Positions 52,981 through 63,068 are shown, counted from the stretch's first letter. The stretch: 64,000 bases of DNA from Thermocoleostomius sinensis A174 (GCF_026802175.1 NZ_CP113797.1:1155026-1219025); one strand, 5' to 3'. Notes: generated by a model not told the origin, from the sequence alone. A program made the numbers and translations.

Positions 52981-55335
52981 TCACTGAGTTAACCGCTGCA
53001 ACATACAATCAATCCAGCGATCGTCAAAGATCAGTGCATAAATTCGGTTGTGTACGGTCAAAGTGGTTTGCTGTTTGATGACTAAACCACATAACAGCAA
53101 TTCCATAGGTTCAACGGTGGTCGGGTCAACAGCTTCACCGTGCCAAATCCGGCGATAGAGTTGCAACCGTTGGATGACCTGTGCATCTGGATTCAACAAC
53201 CGATCGCGAATGGTTCTTAAATGTTCTGGTTCATCCTGGGCTTCCCAGTTCTCGACAATACGAGTTTGCACAAGTTCCTCAATCCAGCTTTGTTCATTGA
53301 ATTTGACAGATGGTGTGTCAGCATCGCGAATTAATTTACAAACTTTTTGAGTTAAAAAGGGTTGCCCATTCGTCCAAGCCAAAATTTCTTTCAAGATTGC
53401 TTGCGGATTTTCTACTTTTTCGGCTAACCCTTGCAGCAACGGTTGTGCTTCATGTAGTTGAAATCCCTTCAGTTGAATTGCTTGCCCGATGTTGAATGGT
53501 GTTCGGGTTTTATCATGAATCAGTTGAGATGGCGTTGCTACACCAAATAAAACAAAGGTGAGGCGATTGTAATTTGCATCATCGGCTCGTTTGTTGTAAC
53601 AGGAGCGCAGCCAAATAAAAAAGTCATCGGTGGGGAACTCTAGATTGAGCACACTATCAATTTCGTCAATAAAAATGACAATATTAGTGTGAATTTCTTT
53701 GAGCAAGACTTGATGAACAAATTCACTCAACCGCTGTATAGGTGAAAGCCAGTCTCGATCGCGCCACCAATCGCGAATATTGACTGTTCCCACCAAGTGA
53801 AAGCTGCTAGCTAAGATATAGACCAACCCCGCATACCAACGTTCTAACGTAAGTTGATGATTGCCGATTTCAGAAATATCGATCGCCGCACAGACCGCTC
53901 CTTCTGCTTGCAAGCGTTTCATCATCTGCACCCGCAAACTTGATTTTCCCATCTGTCGAGCATTCAACACATAGCAGAATTCTCCTCGCTTCAATGCTGC
54001 ATATAGGTGACGATCGGCTTGACGCACCACATAGGTAGAAGCATCCATGGGTAAACTGCCTCCCACCTGATAATCATAATTAGAAGGCGATTCGGAACTA
54101 CGTAACAGCGCATTTTCAATTAATAATTCAGCCTGAGTTGCTTTGAGAATTTTTAAGGTTTCAGATAGTTCCTGCGTTCGTTCTTCAACTTTTTCTTCAA
54201 GAGTACGGTTATATTCCTCTAGATTTCGTCGAGAAATCCGCAATTGATTTGTCATTTGGTTAAACGATCGCGCCAAAATTCCAACTTCATCCTGAGTAGA
54301 CACTACGGCTGTTGAAGATAGATCCCCAGCCGCAACTTGGGTAGCGGCCTGACTTAACTCTAGAATTGGTCGAGTAATTTCACGCGACAGCCAATACACC
54401 CCACTTGCCAACACTCCCGCCGACACCAGACCAACACCAAAAATTGTCCGGGCCAACTGACGAGCCGGAGCAAACGCCTCTTCTTGGTGAATTTCAGCCA
54501 ATAGCGCCAAATTGCGTCGCTCGTTCCAGCGATAAACGCCGATGACTGGAATGTTTTCATAGTTGAGATATAGCCCAGACCCATTATTGCCTGCTACCGC
54601 TCGATCGATACCCTCTGTGTGAACACCGCGTGGATAGCTCTGTCGTCCAAATCGCTGTCCAGATACAAACACGTTAAATTGATCGACTAGGTAGGTTTCA
54701 CCGCTTTGCCCTAATCCAATTCGCTCTTGAATGATTTCATCCAACCGATCGAGATTGAGATTGATTGCCATCACACCCATTGGCTGCTGAGTAATAGTAT
54801 CCCGCAACGGTGCAGCAATCGTCATAGTTGGTTTGGCAGTAATTGGCGAAGGGTACACATTTTGAATAAAGGTGCGGTGTTGCCCTTGCAAAAAATAGCT
54901 GTCTCGAATGCGATAGAGTCCTTCAAGGGCAGGATTGGTAGACAGCAGAATCTTGCCACCTTTGATCGACAGCAGCGAGATGTCTTGCCAATCGCGGCGG
55001 CTATTGTTGATAGAGTGGAAATATTTGAGTAGGCGATCGTGAGTCTCAATAAAAGCTGAATCGGTTTCGGGTGACGACAACAACAATTGCATCTGTGACA
55101 CTACAAAGGGCGATTGCGATAGCAACACTACGTCTTGTTTCTGATCACTCACCCATCGATCTAGCTCCCCTTCTTTGAAAGCAGCCGACGCACTTAACCG
55201 TTCATACACGGATTGTTCTAACGCCGATCGCGCTTGTAAAAAGGCGACATAACCAACTAACCCCACTGTCACCCAAGACAACACTAAAAAATAGCCCACT
55301 AAGCGAGCCATCAAGCTTTTTTTCCAGAACCTCAT
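52981..55335 (-). CDS. Cache-HAMP membrane sensor fused to an AAA_35 ATPase
   Basis: 784 residues. Helix 1 (about 12-32), a periplasmic double-Cache-like domain (about 35-290, with [16 protein letters not shown] and the [10 protein letters not shown] strand), helix 2 (about 295-316), HAMP (about 317-370, with [18 protein letters not shown] and [12 protein letters not shown]), a coiled coil (about 370-415), then an AAA_35-type ATPase (about 425-780) with a P-loop variant RQMGKSS near 458-464 and Walker B IFIDEID near 552. Cache-HAMP receptors normally end in kinases, cyclases or methyl-accepting domains; here the output is a STAND-like ATPase. It is the last of four same-strand genes, behind two LivJ-type binding lipoproteins. 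Confidence 0.88.
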   Translation of the reverse strand: MRFWKKSLMARLVGYFLVLSWVTVGLVGYVAFLQARSALEQSVYERLSASAAFKEGELDRWVSDQKQDVVLLSQSPFVVSQMQLLLSSPETDSAFIETHDRLLKYFHSINNSRRDWQDISLLSIKGGKILLSTNPALEGLYRIRDSYFLQGQHRTFIQNVYPSPITAKPTMTIAAPLRDTITQQPMGVMAINLNLDRLDEIIQERIGLGQSGETYLVDQFNVFVSGQRFGRQSYPRGVHTEGIDRAVAGNNGSGLYLNYENIPVIGVYRWNERRNLALLAEIHQEEAFAPARQLARTIFGVGLVSAGVLASGVYWLSREITRPILELSQAATQVAAGDLSSTAVVSTQDEVGILARSFNQMTNQLRISRRNLEEYNRTLEEKVEERTQELSETLKILKATQAELLIENALLRSSESPSNYDYQVGGSLPMDASTYVVRQADRHLYAALKRGEFCYVLNARQMGKSSLRVQMMKRLQAEGAVCAAIDISEIGNHQLTLERWYAGLVYILASSFHLVGTVNIRDWWRDRDWLSPIQRLSEFVHQVLLKEIHTNIVIFIDEIDSVLNLEFPTDDFFIWLRSCYNKRADDANYNRLTFVLFGVATPSQLIHDKTRTPFNIGQAIQLKGFQLHEAQPLLQGLAEKVENPQAILKEILAWTNGQPFLTQKVCKLIRDADTPSVKFNEQSWIEELVQTRIVENWEAQDEPEHLRTIRDRLLNPDAQVIQRLQLYRRIWHGEAVDPTTVEPMELLLCGLVIKQQTTLTVHNRIYALIFDDRWIDCMLQRLTQ

Positions 55336-55426
55336 CCCTCCTCTCCACTCAGTTTGTCTGTAATGCCTTCGCTATTAGATACACCCGGTTTCATCCTAGT
55401 CACACAGCGGCAGCACAGATTTGTTC

Positions 55427-56611
55427 TCATGGATCAACCTGCTTGAGAAAGTGCACGTGTCCATCTGTGATGTGGGAAATAATGACGCTACGAATCGGAT
55501 CACCCGTCCCGCGATATTCGATCGTTCCCGTCACCCCACTATAACGTCCCAATGTTGCCAAGCCTTGGCGAATCGACTCTGAGTCCACCTTTTGTTGGTT
55601 TTGCATGGCGCGAAACAGAATATTCAAGGTGTCATATGTTGCCGCCGCCGCATTGCCAGGCTCTTCACCGTACCTCTGCTGATACTGATCAATGAACGCC
55701 TGAGTGTAGGGATTTTGAATATCTGGCGAATAAAGATCGGTAAAAAACGCCCCATTGACTAATTGGCGCTGGTTAGCTGGTATATTCCCCCACGCATCAG
55801 CCCCCAACAAGGTTACATTCATTCCCATCGCCCGCGCTTGCTTCACCTGTAACAGCACCTCATGCACATAGTTCGGCAAAAACAACACAGTTGGATTGCG
55901 GTCTCGAATAACCGCCAATTGTGCATCAAACGTCTTTTCACCTGTGGTGTAGGACTCAAACGCAACCACTCGCCCCCCCTCTGCCTCAAACACCTGCCGA
56001 AACACATTCGCAATGCCTTGATTGTAGGCGCTGGCAATGTCATAGAGTACCGCCGCTGTTTCTGCTCCCAATTCATGATGGGCAAACTGCGCCATCACCT
56101 GCCCTTGAAACGGATCAATGAAGGTGGCTCGAAACACATAGCGCTTGCCCATCGTCGTTTCGGGATTTGTCGAAACTGGGCTAATCATAGGAATCTGCAC
56201 CGTTTCAACAAACTTAGCCACGGGAATAGCATTTCGGCTCAGTTGCGGTCCCACAATCACCTGAACGTTGTCTTGATAAATCAATTTTCGAGCAGCATGA
56301 ACCGCCACATCTACATTGTCTTGATCATCTTCAGTATTTAAAACAACGGTATATCGTTGGCGATCGATCTCCAGTCCCCCTGCTTGATTCACTTGCTTCG
56401 CGGCTAATTCTGCACCTTGCACCATCGCCCTACCACTGCTTGCCAGTTCACCTGTTAGGGTTGCAATTAACCCAATATGAATGTCATGACTTTCAGAACT
56501 TTGCCAGGCGAGTGGCCGTGCGCAAGCGGCTAACCCAACGATCCAGGCGCAAACCAATCCCAGAATCGCATAGGGTCGAAGTCGGGGAAAGAAGTGGAAA
56601 TGGGGGGTCAT
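55427..56611 (-). CDS. LivJ-type periplasmic binding lipoprotein (A)
   Basis: About 394 residues. The lipoprotein signal peptide ends at a Cys about residue 30 (VGLAAC). The periplasmic-binding type I fold follows, with the branched-chain amino-acid receptor pattern HIGLIATLTGELASSGRAMVQG at the start and conserved PMISPVSTNPETT in the middle. Two lobes bind an amino acid, amide or small ligand. It is about half identical to the next gene's product. No permease or ATPase genes of a Liv transporter are near. ATG 56611 is preferred to a TTG at 56644; neither has a clear ribosome-binding site. Confidence 0.88.
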   Translation of the reverse strand: MTPHFHFFPRLRPYAILGLVCAWIVGLAACARPLAWQSSESHDIHIGLIATLTGELASSGRAMVQGAELAAKQVNQAGGLEIDRQRYTVVLNTEDDQDNVDVAVHAARKLIYQDNVQVIVGPQLSRNAIPVAKFVETVQIPMISPVSTNPETTMGKRYVFRATFIDPFQGQVMAQFAHHELGAETAAVLYDIASAYNQGIANVFRQVFEAEGGRVVAFESYTTGEKTFDAQLAVIRDRNPTVLFLPNYVHEVLLQVKQARAMGMNVTLLGADAWGNIPANQRQLVNGAFFTDLYSPDIQNPYTQAFIDQYQQRYGEEPGNAAAATYDTLNILFRAMQNQQKVDSESIRQGLATLGRYSGVTGTIEYRGTGDPIRSVIISHITDGHVHFLKQVDP

Positions 56612-56685
56612 GCAATGAGAAGGAATTGAAGGAGGGAAAGTCAAAGATAAAGCATAAAAGGGAAGAAATAGGGAAGATGGAATCG

Positions 56686-57915
56686 CTAGCGTGTGATTGG
56701 AGCTAAGCCACGGCTGATTGTTGGTTTGATCTCCTTGTGGAAGGTTGGTTTGCCGTTTTGAATTTGCAAAAGCGTGACGGTGACAATAGGGTCACCTGTT
56801 CCTTGATAATTGATCACCCCAGTGACGCCATCATATGGCCCATAGTTAGCTAAACCGTGCCGAATGGTCTCTGCATGAGTTGTGCCGTGTTGTTGCATTA
56901 CACTGAATAACAGGTTCATGCTATCGTAAGTGGCTGCTGCATTTGCGCCAGGTTCATAGCCATACACCCGTTCATAATTGCGGATAAAGGTGCGTGTGGC
57001 TCCATGTTTGGTTGCTGGTGCAACGTGATCGCTGTAGTATGCGCCTTCTAGGGATTGCCGATCGCCTGCTTTGATATTGCCCCATGCATCAGCCCCTAGC
57101 AGCGTTGCCTCAATTCCTAAGGCTTGGGCTTGCGCAGCTTGCTTGGGCACCTCGTTCTCATAGTTGGGCAAAAACAAGACATCTGGTTGTCGATCGCGAA
57201 TCGTTTGCAGCGGTGCAGTGAAATCTTGCTCACCGGTTGTGTAAGCCTCGGATGCTACAATGACTCCTCCCTGTTCCCGAAAGGCTTGCTGAAAGACTTC
57301 GGCAATCCCGCGATTATAGGGACTAGCAATGTCATACAATACAGCAGCGGTGCTTGCCTTCAAATCTGTGTAGGCAAAATCAGCAATCACCCGTCCTTGG
57401 AGAGTATCTACAAAACTGAACCGAAACACATAGCGTTTATCGGCTGTTGTCTCAGGATGAGTCGATCGAGGACTAATCATAGGAATTTGGGCCTGTTCTG
57501 CTATTTGCGCGACCGGGATGGCATAGCGACTGTAGTTTGGACCCACAATGGCCACAATATTTTCTTGAGTAATTAGGCTTTGGGCCATACTTGCTGCGAT
57601 GTCGGGTTGGCTTTGGGCATCTTTGATGACCAGTTCAACGAACTGTCTTTGTCCGCCTATTTCAAGTCCTCCTTGAGCATTCACAGCTTGCGTAGCCAAC
57701 ATCGCCGCCTCCACTGTTGCTCGTCCACTATCGGCATCGTCGCCCGTCAGCGAGTCAATAATGCCAATGCGAATCGTCCCTCTCGGTAACGGTGCATCGA
57801 TCGTAGGCGGAGCACACCCAACCAACGACGCTAGCCCTATGCCCCACAATAGCCCCCACAACAGAACCAGCAGCCAACAGCGAACTCCTCGAACCCATTG
57901 ATGCGTCACAAACAC
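56686..57915 (-). CDS. LivJ-type periplasmic binding lipoprotein (B)
   Basis: 409 residues, a paralogue of the downstream gene. Lipobox with Cys34 (SLVGC). The binding core begins IRIGIIDSLTGDDADSG and includes PMISPRSTHPETT and LLGADAWGNI, which the other copy shares. A GTG is the probable start, with no in-frame ATG nearby. The gap to the downstream copy is 74 bp, so the two are probably cotranscribed and arose by duplication. The ligand is unknown; no transporter genes accompany them. Confidence 0.88.
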   Translation of the reverse strand: MFVTHQWVRGVRCWLLVLLWGLLWGIGLASLVGCAPPTIDAPLPRGTIRIGIIDSLTGDDADSGRATVEAAMLATQAVNAQGGLEIGGQRQFVELVIKDAQSQPDIAASMAQSLITQENIVAIVGPNYSRYAIPVAQIAEQAQIPMISPRSTHPETTADKRYVFRFSFVDTLQGRVIADFAYTDLKASTAAVLYDIASPYNRGIAEVFQQAFREQGGVIVASEAYTTGEQDFTAPLQTIRDRQPDVLFLPNYENEVPKQAAQAQALGIEATLLGADAWGNIKAGDRQSLEGAYYSDHVAPATKHGATRTFIRNYERVYGYEPGANAAATYDSMNLLFSVMQQHGTTHAETIRHGLANYGPYDGVTGVINYQGTGDPIVTVTLLQIQNGKPTFHKEIKPTISRGLAPITR

Positions 57916-58086
57916 CTCATACCCGGAGATATTCCGAGAACATTCTCGACAACGTTAAGCCGTTGCGAGCACGTCACTCACAACGTGGATTCACCTGCGC
58001 ATCTTAAAATCTATATGCCATAGAATTGCAGCCTCACTGTGGTTAACAGCCTCTAGCGTCTGCAATCAAGCGGGCTAAGCGAGGTT

Positions 58087-58129
58087 GACTTCACGAGACT
58101 TCACGAGAACCGATCGAGCAATCGAGCAA
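58087..58129. repeat. Short tandem repeats downstream of the truncated ATPase
   Basis: GACTTCACGA occurs twice in direct succession (58087-58096, 58097-58106), followed by two copies of TCGAGCAA (58114-58129). They lie just beyond the point where the AAA_35 gene ends prematurely, so they may mark replication slippage or a repaired break. Confidence 0.6.
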
Positions 58130-58144
58130 TCGATTCAGAGTTAC

Positions 58145-58885
58145 TCAAAAGGTTTGAACTTGAGTCTGTGTGAAACCTATTAACTCGATCGGTACACCCA
58201 CATTAAATGGCGATTTATGGAGGTTTAGGGGAATATACACATCTGCTGTGTGAGATAGCACCAGCCGCACCTTTTTCCATGTATCGCGGGTTTTAGCATC
58301 TTCGTGCCATGCTCGCAACAGTCCCAAAAATTCATCGGCTACCTCAATGTAAGGAAATAGTCGATCGACATCATCTAATGCCAGCACTAACGGCTGTGAC
58401 GATTGAAGTAACAGATATTCTTCAAAATAGCTTTTGCAACTTATGCTGCTGCCAAACACATCATCCCAATAGTCATCCAAGTAATTGGGCAACTGTAGGG
58501 CGACTGTCACCTGCTGACAAAACCACTGAAGCAAAGCATCAATATCTTGTAGCATCGAGGGTTCTACAGCTTTCAAACTCAGCAATGCTACATCAAAATT
58601 CTGCTGAGCTTTTTGATGCAATAGGCGCAGCAGTAGCGATGTTTTTCCCATTTGCTCGGCGCCTTTGATGCGCAGCAAGGCTCCAGGCTGCAAAATTGCT
58701 GCATGGCAAGCAGCTTCGACGGTAAGGAACGATGGAGTGTGATCGGACGTGTGCACGAGGCCATCGTGCAAATCGCAAGTGGTTACCAGTGGTCGTTCAA
58801 TATAAAACTCAGAGTTTGGTAGTGAGGAATTCCCCCATTCTGGACGATAATCGCCCAATTGAAAGTCTTCCTTGGATGGTTTCAC
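58145..58885 (-). CDS. AAA_35-type ATPase, C-terminally truncated
   Basis: 246 residues. It begins SEFYIERP, the usual entry to cyanobacterial AAA-like proteins, with a P-loop GAEQMGKTS at about 75-83 and Walker B LVLALDDVD at about 166-174 (Asp where most relatives have Glu). It ends at GFTQTQV, the point where the fused copy at 52981 continues with the C-terminal part of the ATPase. The product thus lacks about 100 residues (the sensor and winged-helix parts). GTG start with GAGGT 8 bases upstream. Either a shortened functional partner or a decaying gene. It heads the same-strand cluster. Confidence 0.75.
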   Translation of the reverse strand: MKPSKEDFQLGDYRPEWGNSSLPNSEFYIERPLVTTCDLHDGLVHTSDHTPSFLTVEAACHAAILQPGALLRIKGAEQMGKTSLLLRLLHQKAQQNFDVALLSLKAVEPSMLQDIDALLQWFCQQVTVALQLPNYLDDYWDDVFGSSISCKSYFEEYLLLQSSQPLVLALDDVDRLFPYIEVADEFLGLLRAWHEDAKTRDTWKKVRLVLSHTADVYIPLNLHKSPFNVGVPIELIGFTQTQVQTF

Positions 58886-59151
58886 GCTACTACCTCTGAA
58901 CGATGAAAATCTCCATCAAACGTAATAACGCTTCAGTTTGCCTGCTTTTGTCCGTATTTTACCGCAAAGTAAGCCTTTCTTGGCTTATTCGCCCTTTATA
59001 GCAGTAATTAGTGGATATAAAAATATCAGCTATTAACCGATCGCGCTAACTGCAACGAACCAGGTCAATAGCTGAGATAGGTTAGTAAGTTAGAAAACGG
59101 GCTAACCCGCCTTTCTGGATTAACCCGCCAATTTGGGAACGCTGAGAGAGA

Positions 59152-59505
59152 CTACTTTTGCACAACCAGCTTAACGTTAGCGTTTTGCAAGCCAGGGCGC
59201 TTAACTTCAGCCAGAGTCTTGTTCACAGCATACTTCTGGTTGATGGAGTTAATTAACTCGGTCTGGTTATGCTTTTTAGCAACGCCCCACAGGTCAGCAA
59301 TCAGGTCAAAAGAACCATCTGCATTGCGGGACCAGCCCAAATCATACTCACCTTCAAGAACAGCAACAATGTCGGAACGAACGCGCTGACCATTGTAGCC
59401 ACGAACATCAGCCTCAGTCTTAACCGTGATACCCAGATCACGCAAAGAAGACTTCAGGATCTCAGCATCAGTGATCTTGGTGCGCAGAGTGCTAAAGTGA
59501 GACAT
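59152..59505 (-). CDS. ycf35: Ycf35 protein (DUF1257)
   Basis: 117 residues. The family pattern is clear: MSHFSTLRTKI at the start, RDLG, a central GEYDLGWSRNADGSFDL and a C-terminal NVKLVVQ. It is a plastid- and cyanobacteria-specific soluble protein of unknown function. AGGAGGA lies just upstream of the ATG at 59505; a longer frame to 59574 is unconserved. It is downstream of ycf46 on the same strand with a 168-bp gap that contains a hairpin. Confidence 0.95.
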   Translation of the reverse strand: MSHFSTLRTKITDAEILKSSLRDLGITVKTEADVRGYNGQRVRSDIVAVLEGEYDLGWSRNADGSFDLIADLWGVAKKHNQTELINSINQKYAVNKTLAEVKRPGLQNANVKLVVQK

Positions 59506-59636
59506 TTTAGGATTCCTCCTGTAGAGAAGTTGAGAGAAACGACAACAGTTAAGAGGTGATAGATATCGCCACACCGTTCAGCGGTTGGAATGCCAACAAA
59601 TGCGGCTGCTGTATTTAACTGCTAGCCAGTAGCTAG

Positions 59637-59671
59637 CCTTTCCCCCTCTGTTGGGAGCAGAGGAGAAAGCC
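59637..59671 (-). terminator. Hairpin between ycf46 and ycf35
   Basis: On the - strand GGCTTTCTCCTCTG pairs, with one mismatch region, with CAGAGGGGGAAAGGC across a 7-base loop. No T-run follows, so it may attenuate or protect transcript ends rather than stop transcription outright. Confidence 0.5.
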
Positions 59672-59673
59672 TG

Positions 59674-61209
59674 TTAAAACTCCAGTCGCTGATATTCAGC
59701 GATCGTATCCGATGCAGGTCGCGCGCGCTGCTGGGCCCATTTGCGAAGAGCTTCTACCTGCTCGGTCATGGTTCTGGAGAGTGGGAAGGTTGCTCGGGTA
59801 GCTGCGATAATATCTAACTGCGTAAACTCGCGGTTATGAGCGAAAGCGTCATACATAGCTGCAATAATTGCTTGCTCAATTTCAGCCCCAGAGTAACCAT
59901 CAGAAATCTTTGCTAGTTGATCAACATCAAATCGACTAATGTCGCGTCGGCGTTTGCTAAGATGAATCGTGAAAATTTGTTTGCGCTCTTCTTCATTAGG
60001 CAGATCGACGAAGAAGATTTCATCAAACCGTCCCTTTCGTAAAAATTCTCCGGGTAGCCGTTCAACCCGGTTAGCTGTCGCCATTACAAACACAGGCGAT
60101 CGCTTTTCCTGCATCCAGGTCAAGAACGTTCCTAAAATCCGGCTAGAGGTACCTGCGTCTGAATCTGCGGAACCAGCACTTCCAGCGAATGCTTTATCCA
60201 ATTCGTCGATGAAGAGAATACACGGAGAAACTGATTCAGCCGTCTTGAGGGCGTTGCGCAAGTTCGCCTCCGAGCGCCCCACCATTGAACCATCATACAC
60301 ACGACCCAGATCCAGACGCAGCAGGGGTAGACGCCATTCATTTGAAGTTGCCTTCGCAACGAGAGACTTACCACAGCCGGGTACACCCAGCAATAAAACC
60401 CCTTTCGGTTGAGGCAATCCATACTCTCGGGCACGTTCGGTGAAGGCGATCGAGCGTTGCTTCAACCACAACTTTAAATCATCCGAACCGCCAATATCAT
60501 CTAGAGTTCCTTGCTCTTCCAAGTACTCCAAAATACCATTGCGGCGAATCAACTGACGCTTCTCAGAGAGAACAATATCGACTTCAGACTCAGTTAAGCG
60601 ACCCGCCGTCACATAAGCTTTTCGGTAAACTTTTTCGGCTTCATCTCGGGTCAAGCCCAGAGCCGCCGACAACAACTTCTCTCGCGTTTCTGTAGTAATT
60701 TTAGCAGAATCAGCCCGACGGGGAGACTGCTCGCGTCGTGCCTGCTCTAACTGACTGGAGAGGACATGGTTCAACTCCTCCATATTAGGCAAGGGATAGT
60801 CAACAACCGCCACTTCCTTCTCTAGCTCGATCGGGATTTGTTGAAGCGGGGACATTAGCAGAATCGTCTTGTGAGAATCTTTGAAGCTTGCGATTGCATC
60901 CCGTAACCAGCGGGTAACAGCCGGAGAGTCAATAAATGGATGCAGGTCTTTGAAGACGAAGATCCCAGGTTCTCGCTGTCGAACTACCCATTCGATCGCA
61001 GCTTCTGGCGAAACCGTATTGTGCTGTGTGATGTTGCGGGGTTGCCCATACTCAACAATTCCATGCGTCACTGTCCAGACAAAGACCCGCCGTTGCGGCT
61101 TCATTTGCGCGACCGCTGCAATCGCCTGCTCAGCCCGCTCTTCCTCGGAAGTAACGAGGTAGATCAGAGGATATTGAGCCTGAACTAGAATACTAAGCTC
61201 TTCTTTCAT
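59674..61209 (-). CDS. ycf46: Ycf46-family AAA ATPase
   Basis: 511 residues from the ATG at 61209. N-terminal domain (about 1-245) with YPLIYLVTSEEERAE, then one AAA module: Walker A GVPGCGKS (about 275), Walker B ILFIDELDK, second region of homology with RKGRFDEIFFVDLP and sensor 2. It is a cyanobacterial and plastid ATPase; the Synechocystis relative Slr0374 lies in a stress- and carbon-related operon. Cofactors and substrates are unknown. A shadow frame of opposite polarity covers part of it. Its upstream RHH gene is 128 bp away on the same strand. Confidence 0.93.
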   Translation of the reverse strand: MKEELSILVQAQYPLIYLVTSEEERAEQAIAAVAQMKPQRRVFVWTVTHGIVEYGQPRNITQHNTVSPEAAIEWVVRQREPGIFVFKDLHPFIDSPAVTRWLRDAIASFKDSHKTILLMSPLQQIPIELEKEVAVVDYPLPNMEELNHVLSSQLEQARREQSPRRADSAKITTETREKLLSAALGLTRDEAEKVYRKAYVTAGRLTESEVDIVLSEKRQLIRRNGILEYLEEQGTLDDIGGSDDLKLWLKQRSIAFTERAREYGLPQPKGVLLLGVPGCGKSLVAKATSNEWRLPLLRLDLGRVYDGSMVGRSEANLRNALKTAESVSPCILFIDELDKAFAGSAGSADSDAGTSSRILGTFLTWMQEKRSPVFVMATANRVERLPGEFLRKGRFDEIFFVDLPNEEERKQIFTIHLSKRRRDISRFDVDQLAKISDGYSGAEIEQAIIAAMYDAFAHNREFTQLDIIAATRATFPLSRTMTEQVEALRKWAQQRARPASDTIAEYQRLEF

Positions 61210-61337
61210 GATCATCAACCTAAGAATGTAAGAGACGGTGCAGAGGTTGCAATAGTGGGGAGGAAAACTTACATCTGCCCAAAGCAAACGAAAGTTTTAG
61301 CTAGGTGTATATCGGGATTAATAAATAGCCGCAAAAG

Positions 61338-61685
61338 CTATCCCAGCAGCGAGACCAATTCTTCACCCTTCTGATCAGATTCCAAAGACTGATTCGACAT
61401 ATCGGTGACATCATCTTCAGAGAGGAGGCTTGGCGGCTCACTGACAGAAACTAATTCCCCCTGCCGAATCACCAAAGAGCTAGCGCACTCTGGACAATGA
61501 TAGAGCTGGTGAGTTTGACCATGTGCCACTTCCACCTCGTCTACAAGGTCAGGATGCTCCAGGTAGAAGACGATCGCTCGCTCAGCTAAAGTAGACATCG
61601 GCTCCAATTCAACGGCTGAACGAATCTTCAACTGGCGGTGCAGTTCTGGAGGGAGATACAGTGTAACTTTGTGCTTATCTTGCAT
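61338..61685 (-). CDS. Ribbon-helix-helix protein with CPEC motif
   Basis: 115 residues. The first 55 residues, beginning KVTLYLPPELHRQLKIRSA, fit a ribbon-helix-helix DNA-binding protein. The middle has HCPEC, a half of a zinc-ribbon-like pair, and the tail is acidic and Ser/Asp/Glu-rich. It is likely a small transcription regulator or antitoxin-type protein. A perfect ATACCCGGGTAT palindrome lies 18 bp before its start codon and may be its own operator. It directly precedes ycf46 on the same strand and may control it. Confidence 0.7.
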   Translation of the reverse strand: MQDKHKVTLYLPPELHRQLKIRSAVELEPMSTLAERAIVFYLEHPDLVDEVEVAHGQTHQLYHCPECASSLVIRQGELVSVSEPPSLLSEDDVTDMSNQSLESDQKGEELVSLLG

Positions 61686-61703
61686 AGAACAACTACATGG
61701 TTA

Positions 61704-61715
61704 ATACCCGGGTAT
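61704..61715. promoter_or_regulatory. ATACCCGGGTAT palindrome
   Basis: A perfect 12-bp palindrome between the ribbon-helix-helix gene and the rest of its upstream region. Dimeric RHH regulators bind short palindromes of this kind. Chance occurrence in an isolated 12-mer is low but not excluded. Confidence 0.5.
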
Positions 61716-61901
61716 GGATGTCAGAATAATCCGTAGAATCCTGTGCTGTCAAGCCAGCAGAACGCTATGACAGCAATATTGTTACATTCGTTAACAATTC
61801 GAGTAGATTTTTGATGCTTTGAACCAGTGCATCACCTAATGGGTATAAATCATTGATGCTACGGGCTGCTTAAGATCCGTCTGTAGAGATAGCGAGTTGA
61901 A

Positions 61902-63068
61902 CTAGATGGAAACCGATCGGTTGGAGTAGAGATGAGGGTGTTGCAGCACTTGTTGGTAAAGCTCTTCAAGCCGAGAGATGTTGGCGCTCAGGGTGTACCG
62001 ATCGAGAACGCGCTGTCGTGCTTTGTGTCCTAAAAGGGTGGTTAACTCTGGATGATCCCGACATACAGGTAGCAGAGTGCGTAATTGCATGGACACTTGC
62101 TGCGTGCTCAATACGATTCCGGCACCGCCTTCCAGGACTTCGCCATCAGCCCCGGCATCGGTGGCAATACAAGCCACACCGCAGGCCATTGCTTCCAGGA
62201 GGGACAGTGAAAGTCCTTCTACTAAAGAGGGCAGAATAAAGACATCCGAACCACGCAAAATTTGGATGCGCTGCTGTTCATTGGCAATGAAACCCATCCA
62301 AATTACACCCAGTTCTTGACCGTAGGCGCTCATCAACGCTGGAGCTAGGGGTCCGTTACCCACAATCAGCAGCTTGCTATCACCGCCCATATCAGCTTGT
62401 TTCCAAGCCTTGAGCAACGACTCGACGTTTTTTTCAATCGCAATTCGCCCTTGATAGACGAAGATCCGTTGCGCGCCTAATTCTGCCTTTAGCTTTGACA
62501 GACCTGGTGAGTATTTGTCTGCACTCACACCGTTAGGAATTACGGCCACCTTGACAAGCGGTACACCTAAACGCACCAATAAATCTCGTTGAATTTGAGA
62601 AAAGACAATCACCCGATCATAGTTTGCTAGAAACGGAGCATAGAGTTGATAGGTCAAATGCTGAGTTCCAGAGGTGAGATTTCGTCGTTTGTGGTCGAAG
62701 GCTGGATGAAAGGTCGCAACTAAGGGTACGCCCAATTCTTCACAAATTTCTGGTAATAGAAAATCTAATGGAGAGAGGGTCAATGAAGCATGAACGATAT
62801 CTGGCTTCAGTTGTTTGAGCGCTCGAATTAAGACCTTGCTCGATTTTAAGGAGGGAATGGTATAGATTTGAGATTTATAAAGAAATGGAATAGGAACTTC
62901 TGGACAATCTGTTGGACCTTCGATCGAGGAAAAGGCGCTGTCGTCTTCCTGGGCAAAATGCAGAAAGCTGACGCGATGGCCGCGATCGAGGAGGGCATTC
63001 GTGACTTCTCGACTATAGGTAACGTTGCCACAGAAGGGAGATTTCTTTCCAAGCCAGGCAATATGCAT
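61902..63068 (-). CDS. Family 4 glycosyltransferase
   Basis: 388 residues with a GT-B fold. N-terminal domain begins MHIAWLGKKSPFCGNV and contains VATFHPAFDHK; the C-terminal domain has the nucleotide-sugar motif LPSLVEGLSLSLLEAMACG with the EX7E glutamates and GKARQRVLDRYT. It transfers a sugar from a nucleotide donor to a lipid, polymer or other acceptor. The acceptor is unknown. It has the same orientation as the MFS gene, with a 56-bp gap, so the two may be linked. Confidence 0.93.
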   Translation of the reverse strand: MHIAWLGKKSPFCGNVTYSREVTNALLDRGHRVSFLHFAQEDDSAFSSIEGPTDCPEVPIPFLYKSQIYTIPSLKSSKVLIRALKQLKPDIVHASLTLSPLDFLLPEICEELGVPLVATFHPAFDHKRRNLTSGTQHLTYQLYAPFLANYDRVIVFSQIQRDLLVRLGVPLVKVAVIPNGVSADKYSPGLSKLKAELGAQRIFVYQGRIAIEKNVESLLKAWKQADMGGDSKLLIVGNGPLAPALMSAYGQELGVIWMGFIANEQQRIQILRGSDVFILPSLVEGLSLSLLEAMACGVACIATDAGADGEVLEGGAGIVLSTQQVSMQLRTLLPVCRDHPELTTLLGHKARQRVLDRYTLSANISRLEELYQQVLQHPHLYSNRSVSI

